64,000 nt of DNA, from the NCBI RefSeq assembly GCF_017183135.1, contig NZ_JADDXW010000014.1, forward strand, positions 43,195 through 107,194, given 5' to 3'. Origin of the DNA: Aurantimonas marina (GTDB lineage: Bacteria > Pseudomonadota > Alphaproteobacteria > Rhizobiales > Rhizobiaceae). Positions 9,071 to 17,372 of this stretch are shown piece after piece. Made by a program: the position numbers and the translations under genes. Position 1 is the stretch's first letter, and every line of letters begins with the position of its first letter. The notes under the pieces are model-generated. The model searched no databases, was not told where the DNA came from, and worked only from the letters and a program-made list of their open reading frames with translations.

Positions 9071-9211
9071 CGCGCTCCCGTGCCCCTGAGCGAGGGGTGC
9101 GATTTTGCGACCATCATCTTCGCCCTCCCCTCTCGCGGCAGTCCTCCGCCAACGTGGCCCTCGCTCGCCGTCGATGTTCGGCGCTGCGAACCGAACCCAC
9201 GGAGGCCGATC

Positions 9212-9496
9212 ATGTCCGCCAATCCCACCGGCGTGCCGCAACGATTTCTCAGAACGCCTGAAGCAGCGCGCTTCCTAGGCCTGTCCGGCCGGACGCTGGA
9301 GAAGCACCGCACCTACGGCACTGGACCTGCCTACCGCAAGCTCGGCGGCCGCGTCGTCTATGCCGTCGAGGACCTCCAGTCCTGGGCCGACCTCGGCGCG
9401 AAGAGCTCCACGTCTGATCCCGGCCGCGGCACCGTCCTTCCGGCCAAGCGCCACGACGTCCTGCCGCCGGCGTTCGCCGGTCGCGCGGGTCGCTGA
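9212..9496 (+). CDS. AlpA/excisionase-like helix-turn-helix protein
   Basis: A 94-residue protein starting at ATG 9212 behind GGAGG. Residues 14-55 (LRTPEAARFLGLSGRTLEKHR, then RKLGGRVVYAVEDLQSW) form the winged helix-turn-helix of AlpA/Xis-type DNA-binding proteins. It sits directly before repA and may regulate the replication module or excision. It is distinct from the AlpA-like gene beside the integrase. Confidence 0.8.
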   Translation: MSANPTGVPQRFLRTPEAARFLGLSGRTLEKHRTYGTGPAYRKLGGRVVYAVEDLQSWADLGAKSSTSDPGRGTVLPAKRHDVLPPAFAGRAGR

Positions 9497-9515
9497 TCGT
9501 CGGACGGCTTCCACC

Positions 9516-10400
9516 ATGCCGGCACGACCTCGCCCGACATCCGAGCGCGAACAGCTCGACCTGTTTCGCGCGCTTCCCGGCGATCTCGCGCCTCGCGACG
9601 CGCAGGACCTCATGGCCTATCCGTTCTTCTCTCTCGCCAAGTCGAAGCGCCTGGCGCCGATCGACTTCAAGGCAGGATCGATCGTCATCCGCGTCGAGGC
9701 CGTGCCCGAGCACGGCATGGCCACCATCTGGGACGCCGACGTGCTGATCTGGGCCGCCAGTCAGATCGTCGAGGCGCGCGACGCTGGCCTGCGACCGTCG
9801 CGGCTGATGGGCGCGACGCCCTATGAGATTTTGAACTTCATCGGCCGCGGCGTCGGCTCACGCGACTACGACCGCCTCAAGGCCGCGCTGGACCGGCTGC
9901 AATCCACCACCATCGCGACCTCGATCCGCCAGCCGACCGAACGGCGGATGCACCGCTTCTCCTGGATCAACGAGTGGAAGGAGAGGGCCGACCATCGCGG
10001 CCGGCCGCTCGGCCTCGAGCTGATCGTGCCCGACTGGTTCTACGCCGCCGTCCTCGATGACGCGCTCGTCCTGACCATCGACCGCGCCTACTTCGACCTC
10101 ACCGGCGGTCTGGAGCGCTGGCTCTATCGCCTCGTGCGTAAGCATGGTGGTCGCCAGGAGTTCGGCTGGAGCTTCGACTTCATCCACCTCCACGCCAAGT
10201 CGGGCTCGCTCTCGCCCCTGAAGCACTTCGCCTACGACCTGCGCGACATCGTCCGGCGCCAGGCTCTGCCGGGCTATCGGCTGACGATCGAGCAGCCGGC
10301 CCACGGGCCCGACCGCCTCTCCTTCGCTCCGACCGGCCTGCCGTCCTTCGGCACGCCGCGACGTCGCCGCGCCAATACTCGCCCTGGGGATAAGCTGTGA
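9516..10400 (+). CDS. repA: Replication initiator protein A (RepA)
   Basis: A 294-residue protein taken from ATG 9516, 20 bases after the previous stop. It matches the plasmid replication-initiator A family, with the conserved blocks DLMAYPFFSLAKSKR, AVPEHGMATIWDADVL, YDRLKAALDRLQSTT, FSWINEW and RWLYRLVRKHGG. RepA proteins of this kind bind iterons, and three iteron-like repeats start 8 bases after its stop codon. With parA following, this forms a replication and partition module inside an ICE. Whether the excised circle truly replicates is not shown by sequence. Confidence 0.85.
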   Translation: MPARPRPTSEREQLDLFRALPGDLAPRDAQDLMAYPFFSLAKSKRLAPIDFKAGSIVIRVEAVPEHGMATIWDADVLIWAASQIVEARDAGLRPSRLMGATPYEILNFIGRGVGSRDYDRLKAALDRLQSTTIATSIRQPTERRMHRFSWINEWKERADHRGRPLGLELIVPDWFYAAVLDDALVLTIDRAYFDLTGGLERWLYRLVRKHGGRQEFGWSFDFIHLHAKSGSLSPLKHFAYDLRDIVRRQALPGYRLTIEQPAHGPDRLSFAPTGLPSFGTPRRRRANTRPGDKL

Positions 10401-10407
10401 ATCGTCT

Positions 10408-10470
10408 CGTGCTATCGGGGACCGCGCCTGTCGTGCCATCGGGGACCCGATCCTCGTGCTATCGGGGACC
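10408..10470 (+). repeat. Three iteron-like repeats, putative oriV
   Basis: The 16-mer CGTGCTATCGGGGACC occurs at 10408-10423 and 10455-10470, with a one-base variant (CGTGCCATCGGGGACC) at 10432-10447. Start-to-start spacing is 24 and 23 bases, about two helical turns, as expected for iterons of a RepA-type origin. They directly follow repA. The origin role is inference from position and arrangement. Confidence 0.75.
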
Positions 10471-10547
10471 GGAATCGCTGATTCCGTTCGCAAACTCAGA
10501 GGCTTGCGGCCCCTGTAACTTCTCTAACGTAGATTCCTACGGAATCT
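10471..10547 (+). promoter_or_regulatory. Two related palindromes before parA
   Basis: GGAATC GCT GATTCC occupies 10471-10485 immediately after the last iteron, and AGATTCC TAC GGAATCT occupies 10531-10547. The second is flanked by TCTAACG copies (10523-10529 and 10548-10554). The shared GGAATC/GATTCC half-sites suggest operators or partition sites for ParA and the neighbouring RHH protein. The sequence symmetry is certain; the function is not. Confidence 0.45.
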
Positions 10548-10611
10548 TTCTAACGCACCCCGCGTTTTGCCCACCTGCGGATAACCGTCATGCGACGGCC
10601 GGAAGCGCGTC

Positions 10612-11250
10612 ATGATCGTCGCGCTCCTTAATCAGAAGGGCGGCGTCGGCAAGACGACGCTGGCGCTCCACCTCGCCGGGGAATGGGCCGGGAAGGGAAA
10701 GCGCGTCACGCTGATCGACGCGGACCCTCAAGGATCTGCGCTCGACTGGTCTGAGCAACGCGCCCGGGAGGGCCTGCCGCGCCTGTTCGGCGTCGTCGGC
10801 CTCGCCCGTGACACGCTCCACCGCGAGGCGCCGGAGCTGGCGGGAGGCGTCGACCACGTCGTCATCGACGGACCGCCGCGCGTCGCCGGGCTGATGCGCT
10901 CGGCGCTTCTCGCCGCCGATCTCATCCTGATCCCGGTACAGCCGTCTCCCTTTGACGGTTGGGCGTCGGCGGAGATGCTGCGGCTGGTCGAGGAGGCTCG
11001 CGTCTACCGTCCCCAGCTCGCCGTCCGCTTTCTGCTGAACCGCTGCGCCGCGCGCACGGTCATCGCCCGCGAGACCGCCGAGACCCTGGCCGAGCACGAC
11101 CCGCCGGTTCTCTCTACGACGATCGGCCAGCGCGTCACCTTCGCCGATACGGCACGGTCCGGGCGCCTCGTCTCCGAGAACGATCACGGTGATCGGGCCG
11201 CGCGCGAGATCGCGGCTCTCACCAACGAAATCGAACGGCTCGCGCCATGA
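10612..11250 (+). CDS. parA: ParA-family partition ATPase
   Basis: A 212-residue protein with the deviant Walker A motif KGGVGKTT at residues 9-16, LIDADPQGS near residue 40 and VVIDGPP near residue 83. This is the short ParA type without an N-terminal DNA-binding domain, usually paired with a small ribbon-helix-helix ParB-like partner. Exactly such a gene overlaps its 3' end. It probably segregates the excised or replicating element. Two palindromes upstream may be the autoregulatory or centromere sites. Confidence 0.92.
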   Translation: MIVALLNQKGGVGKTTLALHLAGEWAGKGKRVTLIDADPQGSALDWSEQRAREGLPRLFGVVGLARDTLHREAPELAGGVDHVVIDGPPRVAGLMRSALLAADLILIPVQPSPFDGWASAEMLRLVEEARVYRPQLAVRFLLNRCAARTVIARETAETLAEHDPPVLSTTIGQRVTFADTARSGRLVSENDHGDRAAREIAALTNEIERLAP

Positions 11251-11501
11251 CCAGACCGTCTCCGAAACGCGACTTCGCCAGCCGTCCCGGCGATCCCGAG
11301 AACTGGGTCAGGACGGCGGCCGAAGCTGCACCGTCGCGAGCGAAAGGTGACGCTTTCACTGCCCGGCTGACGATCGACGTCACCCCCGAGCTTCGCGGTC
11401 GCATCAAGATCGCCGCGTTCCAGCGCGGCGTGACGGTCGCCGACATGCTGCGCGAGCTGCTCGCGCGCGAATTCCCGGACCCATCAGGAGACACATCATG
11501 A
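11247..11501 (+). CDS. Ribbon-helix-helix partner of ParA
   Basis: An 84-residue protein whose start overlaps the parA stop (ATGA). The C-terminal half, from about residue 38, reads as a ribbon-helix-helix: a strand FTARLTIDVTPELRGRIKIA followed by a helix with GVTVADMLRELLAREF. The N-terminal part is basic and disordered, as in ParG-like partners. It most likely binds the centromere or the par promoter. Confidence 0.75.
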   Translation: MTRPSPKRDFASRPGDPENWVRTAAEAAPSRAKGDAFTARLTIDVTPELRGRIKIAAFQRGVTVADMLRELLAREFPDPSGDTS

Positions 11502-12019
11502 ACTCCAGTGCGCCGCCGCCGGCGAGCGCCGGTCGAACATCCGCGACCGCCGCTGCGCCATTCTCCACCCATGTCGAGCTGACCTGGCACGAGAAGAAGA
11601 TCGAGCACTGGATCCGCTTCGGTCATCACACCCATGAGCAGATCCTCGATCGTCGCCGGCGTATCGTCAGCTTCGCGCCGGAAACCGTGTTCGCGTTCGT
11701 CCGCTGGGCGTCGAACGATTTCGGGACGATCCTCTCGCGCCTCGACATCGTGCGCGCGATCGGTCCTGGCGAGCCCTTCCAGACGCTGCCGTTCGTCCGT
11801 CCCGGTGGCGAGATTCTCCTGCGCGCCGACGGCTGGCCCAAGGTGGAGCGGGTGCTCCAGGCGATCGACGCGGTGGACGCGCTGGGGCTCGATCCGGCCG
11901 ACACGCCGCCTGATCACTGGCGTCACGTCCACAACCGGCTGACCGCCGGCCACGAGCCGCGCGCCTACACGCTCGAACGCCATGAAGCCTGGCTCAAGCG
12001 CCGCAGGGCGGAGCCATGA
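11498..12019 (+). CDS. DUF2840 family protein
   Basis: A 173-residue soluble protein with the DUF2840 hallmarks THVELTWHEKKIEHWIRFG near residue 24, FAFVRWASNDFGT near residue 63 and HWRHVHNRL near residue 142. It overlaps the upstream RHH gene and the downstream traF by four bases each, so all are translated as one operon. The family is confined to mobile elements of alphaproteobacteria and relatives and has no known biochemical role. Confidence 0.85.
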   Translation: MNSSAPPPASAGRTSATAAAPFSTHVELTWHEKKIEHWIRFGHHTHEQILDRRRRIVSFAPETVFAFVRWASNDFGTILSRLDIVRAIGPGEPFQTLPFVRPGGEILLRADGWPKVERVLQAIDAVDALGLDPADTPPDHWRHVHNRLTAGHEPRAYTLERHEAWLKRRRAEP

Positions 12020-12561
12020 CGCGTCTCGCCTGGGCCTTCGCGACCCTCGTCGCGACCACCGGTATCGCCGCTTCAACGCTGGTTTACACACCGACCAAGC
12101 TCATCTGGAACGCTTCCGCCAGCACGCCGATCGGCCTCTACGCGGTGCAGCCGATCGAACGGCTGGAGGTCACCGATCTCGTCGCCGTCGATGCACCGGA
12201 GCCGTTGGCCAGCTTCCTCGCCGATGGCGGGTATCTGCCGCCTGGTGTGCCGCTCCTGAAGCGCGTCGTCGGCCTGCCGCGACAACAGGTTTGCCGCGTC
12301 GGCGTCACCATTACGGTGGATCACGTCGAGATGGGACAGGCGCGCGAGACCGACCGGCTCGGCCGCGCGATGCCTGATTGGCAGGGCTGCCACCGCATCG
12401 CCGCGGGCGAAGTCTTCCTGATGAACCCGGACGTCTCGGACAGCCTCGACGGGCGCTATTTCGGTCCACTCCCGGCCAGCTCGATCATCGGCCGCGCCGT
12501 TCCCCTTTGGACCGACGAAGACGGCCAGGGCCGCTTCGAATGGCGCGCGAAGACCCGTTGA
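12016..12561 (+). CDS. traF: TraF, S26-family signal peptidase
   Basis: A 181-residue membrane-anchored serine protease of family S26. An N-terminal hydrophobic segment (residues 5-25) precedes the catalytic serine in SASTPIGLY (about residue 37), and the lysine general base lies in LLKRVVGLP (near residue 80). In RP4-type systems TraF matures and cyclises the TrbC pilin, which is present at 30,973-31,305. It overlaps DUF2840 by four bases. Confidence 0.9.
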   Translation: MTRLAWAFATLVATTGIAASTLVYTPTKLIWNASASTPIGLYAVQPIERLEVTDLVAVDAPEPLASFLADGGYLPPGVPLLKRVVGLPRQQVCRVGVTITVDHVEMGQARETDRLGRAMPDWQGCHRIAAGEVFLMNPDVSDSLDGRYFGPLPASSIIGRAVPLWTDEDGQGRFEWRAKTR

Positions 12562-12615
12562 ATCCGCACTGATCAACACCTCAACCCCTTCCACCGCTAG
12601 CAGAAAGGACAACCC

Positions 12616-12951
12616 ATGGCACAGATTGGACAGTTCATCCGCACCGAGACCGGCTATTCCGGCCGCATTCGGACCATGAGTCTGGACGCCGAACTCACCC
12701 TCGTTCCGGCCGAACCGTCGGACGCTGAGAACGCGCCGGACTACCGCATCCATGTCGGCGACGACGATGGCCCCGAGACTGGGGCCGGCTGGAAGCGCGT
12801 CGGCGAGAAAGCAGGCGACTACGTCTCGCTGGCGATCGACGACCCCGCGCTCCCGCTACCGATCCGGGCCAACCTGTTCCGGTCCGATCCCGACGGAGGC
12901 ACCTGGTTTTTGCACTGGAGCCGCTCATTCAAGCGCGGCGAGCGAGATTGA
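12616..12951 (+). CDS. DUF736 family protein, second copy
   Basis: A 111-residue protein starting IGQFIRTETGYSGRI, with GAGWKRVGEKAGDYVSLAIDDP and LPIRANLF in the same order as the DUF736 protein at 7011-7334. It lies between traF and the lytic transglycosylase, the usual place of this gene in the backbone, and has a good AAAGGA ribosome site. The two DUF736 proteins are clearly diverged, so this is not a recent duplication. Function unknown. Confidence 0.9.
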   Translation: MAQIGQFIRTETGYSGRIRTMSLDAELTLVPAEPSDAENAPDYRIHVGDDDGPETGAGWKRVGEKAGDYVSLAIDDPALPLPIRANLFRSDPDGGTWFLHWSRSFKRGERD

Positions 12952-12954
12952 GAG

Positions 12955-13725
12955 ATGTCGCTCGACGCAAAATCTCGCCGTCGCGCGCCCGCCGGACTGG
13001 CGCGTGCCGCTCGCCCGGCTGCGCTCCTTCTCCTTTCCAGCTTTCTCTCGGCAGCCGCACCGCCGGTCGCCACACTCGCGCAGAGTGCGCCGGTGGAACG
13101 ACTGGCTCCGGCCGATCCCTACGCCGCCCACATCGCCGAAGCCTCGCACCGCTTCGGCATTCCGGTCGCGTGGATTCGCGCCGTCATGCGCGTCGAAAGC
13201 GCCGGTCGGGTGCGGGCGATCTCCTCGGCCGGCGCCATGGGGTTGATGCAGGTCATGCCGGAGACCTGGGCAGAGCTACGCGCGCGTTACGGTCTGGGCG
13301 GTGATCCTTACGACCCGCGCGACAACATCATGGCGGGCGCGGCGTATCTGCGTGAGATGCACGACCGCTACAGATCGCCTGGCTTCCTGGCTGCCTACAA
13401 TGCCGGCCCCAGACGCTACGAACAGCATCTCGCGGGCCGTCCCCTGCCGGCGGAGACGCGGGCGTATCTCTCAACGCTGGCCCCTCTCGTCGGCGGCGAT
13501 GACATCCCGTCCTCGGTCGTCGTGGCCACCGTCGATCCCGATACCTGGAGACGCTCGCCGCTGTTCGTGGGTCGCGCGGCCGGCGCCGCGACGGCGAATT
13601 CTGTGGAGGTCGATGGTCAATCGGAAGCTGCTTCGGCGGCGACACTCGTTGCCGATTCGGCTACCACCGCGCCCCAGCCGGAGGGGCTGTTCGTGGCTCG
13701 GTCAGACTGGGGACGACCGCGATGA
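12955..13725 (+). CDS. Lytic transglycosylase, conjugation-associated
   Basis: A 256-residue secreted SLT-type muramidase. Residues 1-43 form a basic N-region and signal peptide. The catalytic domain starts near residue 55: the active glutamate lies in RVESAGRVRA, followed by SSAGAMGLMQVMPETW and later AAYNAGPRRYE. Such enzymes open peptidoglycan locally for assembly of the mating channel. It starts four bases after the DUF736 stop, in the backbone operon. The C-terminal 70 residues look disordered. Confidence 0.9.
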   Translation: MSLDAKSRRRAPAGLARAARPAALLLLSSFLSAAAPPVATLAQSAPVERLAPADPYAAHIAEASHRFGIPVAWIRAVMRVESAGRVRAISSAGAMGLMQVMPETWAELRARYGLGGDPYDPRDNIMAGAAYLREMHDRYRSPGFLAAYNAGPRRYEQHLAGRPLPAETRAYLSTLAPLVGGDDIPSSVVVATVDPDTWRRSPLFVGRAAGAATANSVEVDGQSEAASAATLVADSATTAPQPEGLFVARSDWGRPR

Positions 13726-13975
13726 GCACGGAGTCCTGGCATCTCGCTGTGGCGGGGACCAGCGGGTCATGGAGTGTGTTGAGGCGGGATGTCGGGAGCA
13801 CGACCGTAGGATGGCAAGATAAAAGAGGCTCGCCGCTCGTCCTCCAAGCCATTGACATAGCTTGTCTTTCGGCGTGCCTGTCGGTCGGGGCGCGTGCCGC
13901 GATCAAGGAGTTCTCCAAAGATTTCAATGGAGTTTCCGGCACTGTTCGCCGCAGGCTCCTATCGGCAGTGCGGCC

Positions 13976-15745
13976 ATGAGCGAGGGAGACGGCGATTTTC
14001 GCGTCCGACCAGGGCGCATCCGCAGCACCCGCGCGCCGAGGCCCAAGAGCTTCGTTCACCAGGTTCTGCGCGCCGCCAGGCGTGCCGGCCATACCGACGG
14101 CGCGCCCAGCTCGGCGGGGAAGAGCGGCCGCTTGCCGGTTCTGGGCTACTCCAGCTTCGGCCGCGGCCGGATCAACTTCAGCCGCAACCGACTCTTCTCC
14201 CCTAGTCGTCGCGTCGTGGTCGCCGCGCGGATCGCCCGGCATTCGGGGCGCGCCTTTCGCTCCGCGCCGTTGTCCACGCACCTGTCCTATCTCAAGCGCG
14301 ACGGCGTGACCCGAGATGGCGAGACGGCCGTGATGTTCGACGCCGGCAGCGACCGCGCCGACGACATGGCCTTTGCCGAGCGCTCCAGGGACGATCGGCA
14401 CCATTTCCGCTTCATTGTCTCGCCCGAGGACGCTGGCGAGATGACGGACCTTCGCGCCTTCACGCGCGACCTCGCCAAGCAGATGGAAGCCGATCTCGGC
14501 TCGCGGCTCGACTGGGTGGCCCTCGATCACTGGAATACCGACAACCCTCACATCCATCTGTTGGTGCGCGGCGTCGACGACGCCGGTGCGGATCTCGTGA
14601 TCTCGCGCGACTATATCAGCCGTGGGCTGCGCTCACGCGCCGAGGAGTTGGTGTCGATCGAGCTCGGCCCCCGACCCGAGCGCGATGTCCGCAACGCGCT
14701 GGAGATGGAGATCAGCGCCGAGCGCTGGACGCGGCTCGATGTGGAGATCCGCATCGCCGCCGACGAGACGGGCTACATCGACCTGCGCCCCGAGGCGACC
14801 GGCGCCGCCGATCCCGAATCTCGCCGGCTGATGATCGGGCGGGTCCAGCATCTGGAGAAAATGGGTCTCGCCGCCCCCGCCGGTCCCGGCGAATGGATGG
14901 TCGGCCTGGAAGCTGAGCGCTCGCTCCGCGAGCTCGGCATGCGCAGCGACATCATCAAGACGATGCACCGCGCCTTCACCGAGCATGGACAAGATCGCGG
15001 CATCGCCGACTATGTGATCGACGTAGATGCGGCAGGCGCGCCCATCATCGGGCGGCTAGTCGACAAGGGCCTTCAGAACGAGCTGACGGGCGAGGCCTAT
15101 GCCGTCATCAATGGTACCGACGGCCGCGCGCACCATTTCCGCTTCCGCGGCATCGAGGCGTTCGAGCATGCACCACCGATCGGCGGCATCGTCGAGGTCC
15201 GCCGCTTCGGCGGACCCGAGGACGAACGGCCAACGCTCGTGCTCGCTAATCGCTCGGACTTCGACCTGAACCACCAGATCACGGCGCCGGGCGCGACCTG
15301 GCTCGATCATCGACTGGTCGAACGTGAGCCAACGCCGCTCGCGATGGGCGGGTTCGGTCGCGAAGTTCGCGAAGCGATGTCCGCCCGCGCGGATCACCTC
15401 GCCGAGGAGGGTCTTGCCCGCCGGCAAGGCCAGCGCGTGATCCTTCAGCGCGATCTCCTGAACACTCTGCGCCGCCGCGAATTGGACGCGAGCGCGGCGC
15501 GACTCTCGGCCGACACCGGACTGCCGCATCTGAAGACGGCCGCAGGCGAGCATGTCTCGGGCACCTACCGGCAGCGTCTAACCCTCACGTCCGGTCGCTT
15601 CGCGATGGTCGACAACGGCCTCGGCTTCCAGCTCGTGCCGTGGTCGCCGCCGCTCGAGAAAAAACTCGGCCAGCACATCACCGGCGTCGTCAACGATGGC
15701 GGCATCGAATGGAGCCTCGGCCGCAAACGAGGACTGGCACTGTAA
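13976..15745 (+). CDS. Relaxase (VirD2-like, DUF3363)
   Basis: A 589-residue protein taken from ATG 13976. The N-terminal basic region (KSFVHQVLRAARRAG) is followed by the histidine-triad motif HWNTDNPHIHLLVRG near residue 185, the metal site of strand-cutting relaxases; SRDYISRG just after offers a candidate catalytic tyrosine. The C-terminal half fits DUF3363, as in the rlxS-type relaxases of alphaproteobacterial ICEs. It nicks oriT and pilots the strand. The 250 bases upstream may hold oriT; the only repeat I see there is CTCCA...TGGAG near 13915-13935, too weak to annotate. Confidence 0.9.
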   Translation: MSEGDGDFRVRPGRIRSTRAPRPKSFVHQVLRAARRAGHTDGAPSSAGKSGRLPVLGYSSFGRGRINFSRNRLFSPSRRVVVAARIARHSGRAFRSAPLSTHLSYLKRDGVTRDGETAVMFDAGSDRADDMAFAERSRDDRHHFRFIVSPEDAGEMTDLRAFTRDLAKQMEADLGSRLDWVALDHWNTDNPHIHLLVRGVDDAGADLVISRDYISRGLRSRAEELVSIELGPRPERDVRNALEMEISAERWTRLDVEIRIAADETGYIDLRPEATGAADPESRRLMIGRVQHLEKMGLAAPAGPGEWMVGLEAERSLRELGMRSDIIKTMHRAFTEHGQDRGIADYVIDVDAAGAPIIGRLVDKGLQNELTGEAYAVINGTDGRAHHFRFRGIEAFEHAPPIGGIVEVRRFGGPEDERPTLVLANRSDFDLNHQITAPGATWLDHRLVEREPTPLAMGGFGREVREAMSARADHLAEEGLARRQGQRVILQRDLLNTLRRRELDASAARLSADTGLPHLKTAAGEHVSGTYRQRLTLTSGRFAMVDNGLGFQLVPWSPPLEKKLGQHITGVVNDGGIEWSLGRKRGLAL

Positions 15746-15786
15746 GTGCCCAGTGTCGCGAAGGGGTCAGAAGAGTCCATCGGCGG

Positions 15787-15859
15787 AGATCCGCTCGGCG
15801 CCAGGAGGGGAAGTTCGGTAGCCTCTCTCTGAAGACAGCAACTGCGCCCGAGCGGATCT
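15787..15859 (+). repeat. 12-bp inverted repeat after the relaxase gene
   Basis: AGATCCGCTCGG at 15787-15798 is the exact reverse complement of CCGAGCGGATCT at 15848-15859, with 49 bases between. It lies between the relaxase stop and the IS256-family copy, and its right arm ends where the target duplication begins. It could be a terminator, an oriT-related repeat or an old insertion scar. Confidence 0.5.
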
Positions 15860-15866
15860 TCGCAAG

Positions 15867-17242
15867 GGTAGTGTCCGCGCTGGTGGTGGAAAATCGGACG
15901 TCAGAAGGTGTGACGGAGGTGGCCACCGGAATGGCCGGCTAAGGTGGAGTTGCGAGACTTCAACCTGACCGGAGCACCCGATGACCGAGGACAGACTACC
16001 GCTAGCCGAGCTTTTGGCGAAAGCCGGAGACGGCGATTTCCTGAGGACGATTGCCGAGAGCGTGATGCAGCTTCTCATGGAGGCCGACGTGGAGGGCATG
16101 ATCGGCGCCGGGCGTCATGAACGCACCCTTGAGCGGGCGACCTATCGCAACGGCTATCGCGACCGCTCGCTCGACACGCGGCTCGGCTCGTTGCAGCTTC
16201 GCATTCCCAAGCTTCGGCAGGGCAGCTACTTCCCGCCGTTTCTGGAGCCGAGGAAGCTCTCGGAAAAGGCGCTTGTCGCCGTCATCCAAGAGGCTTGGAT
16301 CAGTGGCGTTTCCACGCGTCGGGTCGACGATCTGGTGCAGGCCATGGGACTATCGGGGATCGGCAAGAGCACGGTGTCGAAGCTGTGCAAGGACATCGAC
16401 GAGCGCGTCGGTGGCTTTCTCGATCGCCCTCTCACCGGCGACTGGCCCTATCTCTGGCTGGACGCGACCTACCTCAAGCAGCGCGAGGGCGGGCGCATCG
16501 TCTCGGTCGCGGCTATAATCGCCGTGGCGGTCAACACGGACGGCAAGCGCGAGATCGTGGGCCTCCACATCGGGCCCTCGGAAGCGGAGACCTTCTGGTC
16601 GACCTTCCTCAAGAGCCTCGTGCGCCGGGGCCTTTCGGGCGTGAAGCTCGTGATCTCGGATGCTCACGAAGGGCTGAAGGCGGCCATTCGCCGGGTGTTC
16701 AGCGCTTCCTGGCAGCGCTGCCGCGTCCATTGGATGCGCAACGCCTTGTCCTATGTCCCGAAGGCGCAGCAGAGCATGGCGGCAGCGGCCCTGCGCCAGG
16801 CCTTCATCCAGCCCGATCGCGCCGGCGCCGCCCAAGCGTTGCGCCACGTCGCCGACCAGCTCCGGGCAAAGTGTCCCAAGCTCGGCACTTTCATCGACGA
16901 CAGCGAGACCGACGTGCTGGCGCATCTGGACTTCCCCAGCCAGCACCGGACCCGGATTCATTCGACGAATTCCTTGGAGCGCCTGAACAAGGAGGTGAAG
17001 CGACGCGCCGATGTCGTCGGCATCTTCCCGAACGAGGGCTCCATCATCCGCCTCATCGGCGCCGTCCTCCTCGAGGCCAACGACGAATGGCAGACGCAGA
17101 ACCGCTATATGCAGACCGAACCCATGGCCGAACTCATGGCCACCGACACCAAGCCAGAAACCGTCCGCATTTCCACCGCAGCCGCCTGAAACGGAGCCGC
17201 TTCAGTTACACCCCAATTTCCACCACGTTGACGGACGCGACC
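15867..17242 (+). mobile_element. IS256-family insertion sequence, intact
   Basis: The 1,376-base element starts GGTAGTGTCCG at 15867 and ends so that its right terminus, read on the minus strand, begins GGTCGCGTCCG; the ends match at 21 of the first 28 positions without gaps. It is flanked by the 8-base direct repeat TTCGCAAG (15859-15866 and 17243-17250), the size expected for this family. It carries one complete transposase gene, so it may be active and its insertion looks recent. Confidence 0.92.
15981..17189 (+). CDS. IS256-family transposase
   Basis: A full-length 402-residue mutator-type transposase. The DDE pattern is recognisable: the first aspartate in WPYLWLDATYLK (near residue 160), the second in KLVISDAHEGL (near residue 228), and the glutamate in TNSLERLNKEVKRR (near residue 335). 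RCRVHWMRNAL between them is also typical of the family. No frameshift is seen. The gene fills most of the insertion sequence. Confidence 0.95.
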   Translation: MTEDRLPLAELLAKAGDGDFLRTIAESVMQLLMEADVEGMIGAGRHERTLERATYRNGYRDRSLDTRLGSLQLRIPKLRQGSYFPPFLEPRKLSEKALVAVIQEAWISGVSTRRVDDLVQAMGLSGIGKSTVSKLCKDIDERVGGFLDRPLTGDWPYLWLDATYLKQREGGRIVSVAAIIAVAVNTDGKREIVGLHIGPSEAETFWSTFLKSLVRRGLSGVKLVISDAHEGLKAAIRRVFSASWQRCRVHWMRNALSYVPKAQQSMAAAALRQAFIQPDRAGAAQALRHVADQLRAKCPKLGTFIDDSETDVLAHLDFPSQHRTRIHSTNSLERLNKEVKRRADVVGIFPNEGSIIRLIGAVLLEANDEWQTQNRYMQTEPMAELMATDTKPETVRISTAAA

Positions 17243-17322
17243 TTCGCAAGTTGGACGGCATCAAATGCCTTCTGACAAGAAATCACATCCGTGAGCCAGC
17301 TTCGACAGGCCCAGCTCTTAAC

Positions 17323-17363
17323 CGTAGTCGGACTACGCATCATATTGGCGTAGTCCGACTACG
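17323..17363 (+). promoter_or_regulatory. Tandem palindromic operators
   Basis: CGTAGTC G GACTACG (17323-17337) and CGTAGTC C GACTACG (17349-17363) are two perfect palindromes whose centres are 26 bases apart, ending 9 bases before the ATG at 17373. The spacing places both on nearly the same helix face. They are strong candidates for the binding site of the protein encoded directly downstream. Confidence 0.7.
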
Positions 17364-17372
17364 AAGCAGGTT

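Noticed and set aside
13726..13975. Possible oriT upstream of the relaxase
   Set aside because: Only a 5-base inverted repeat (CTCCA/TGGAG) is visible and no known nick-site motif can be identified.
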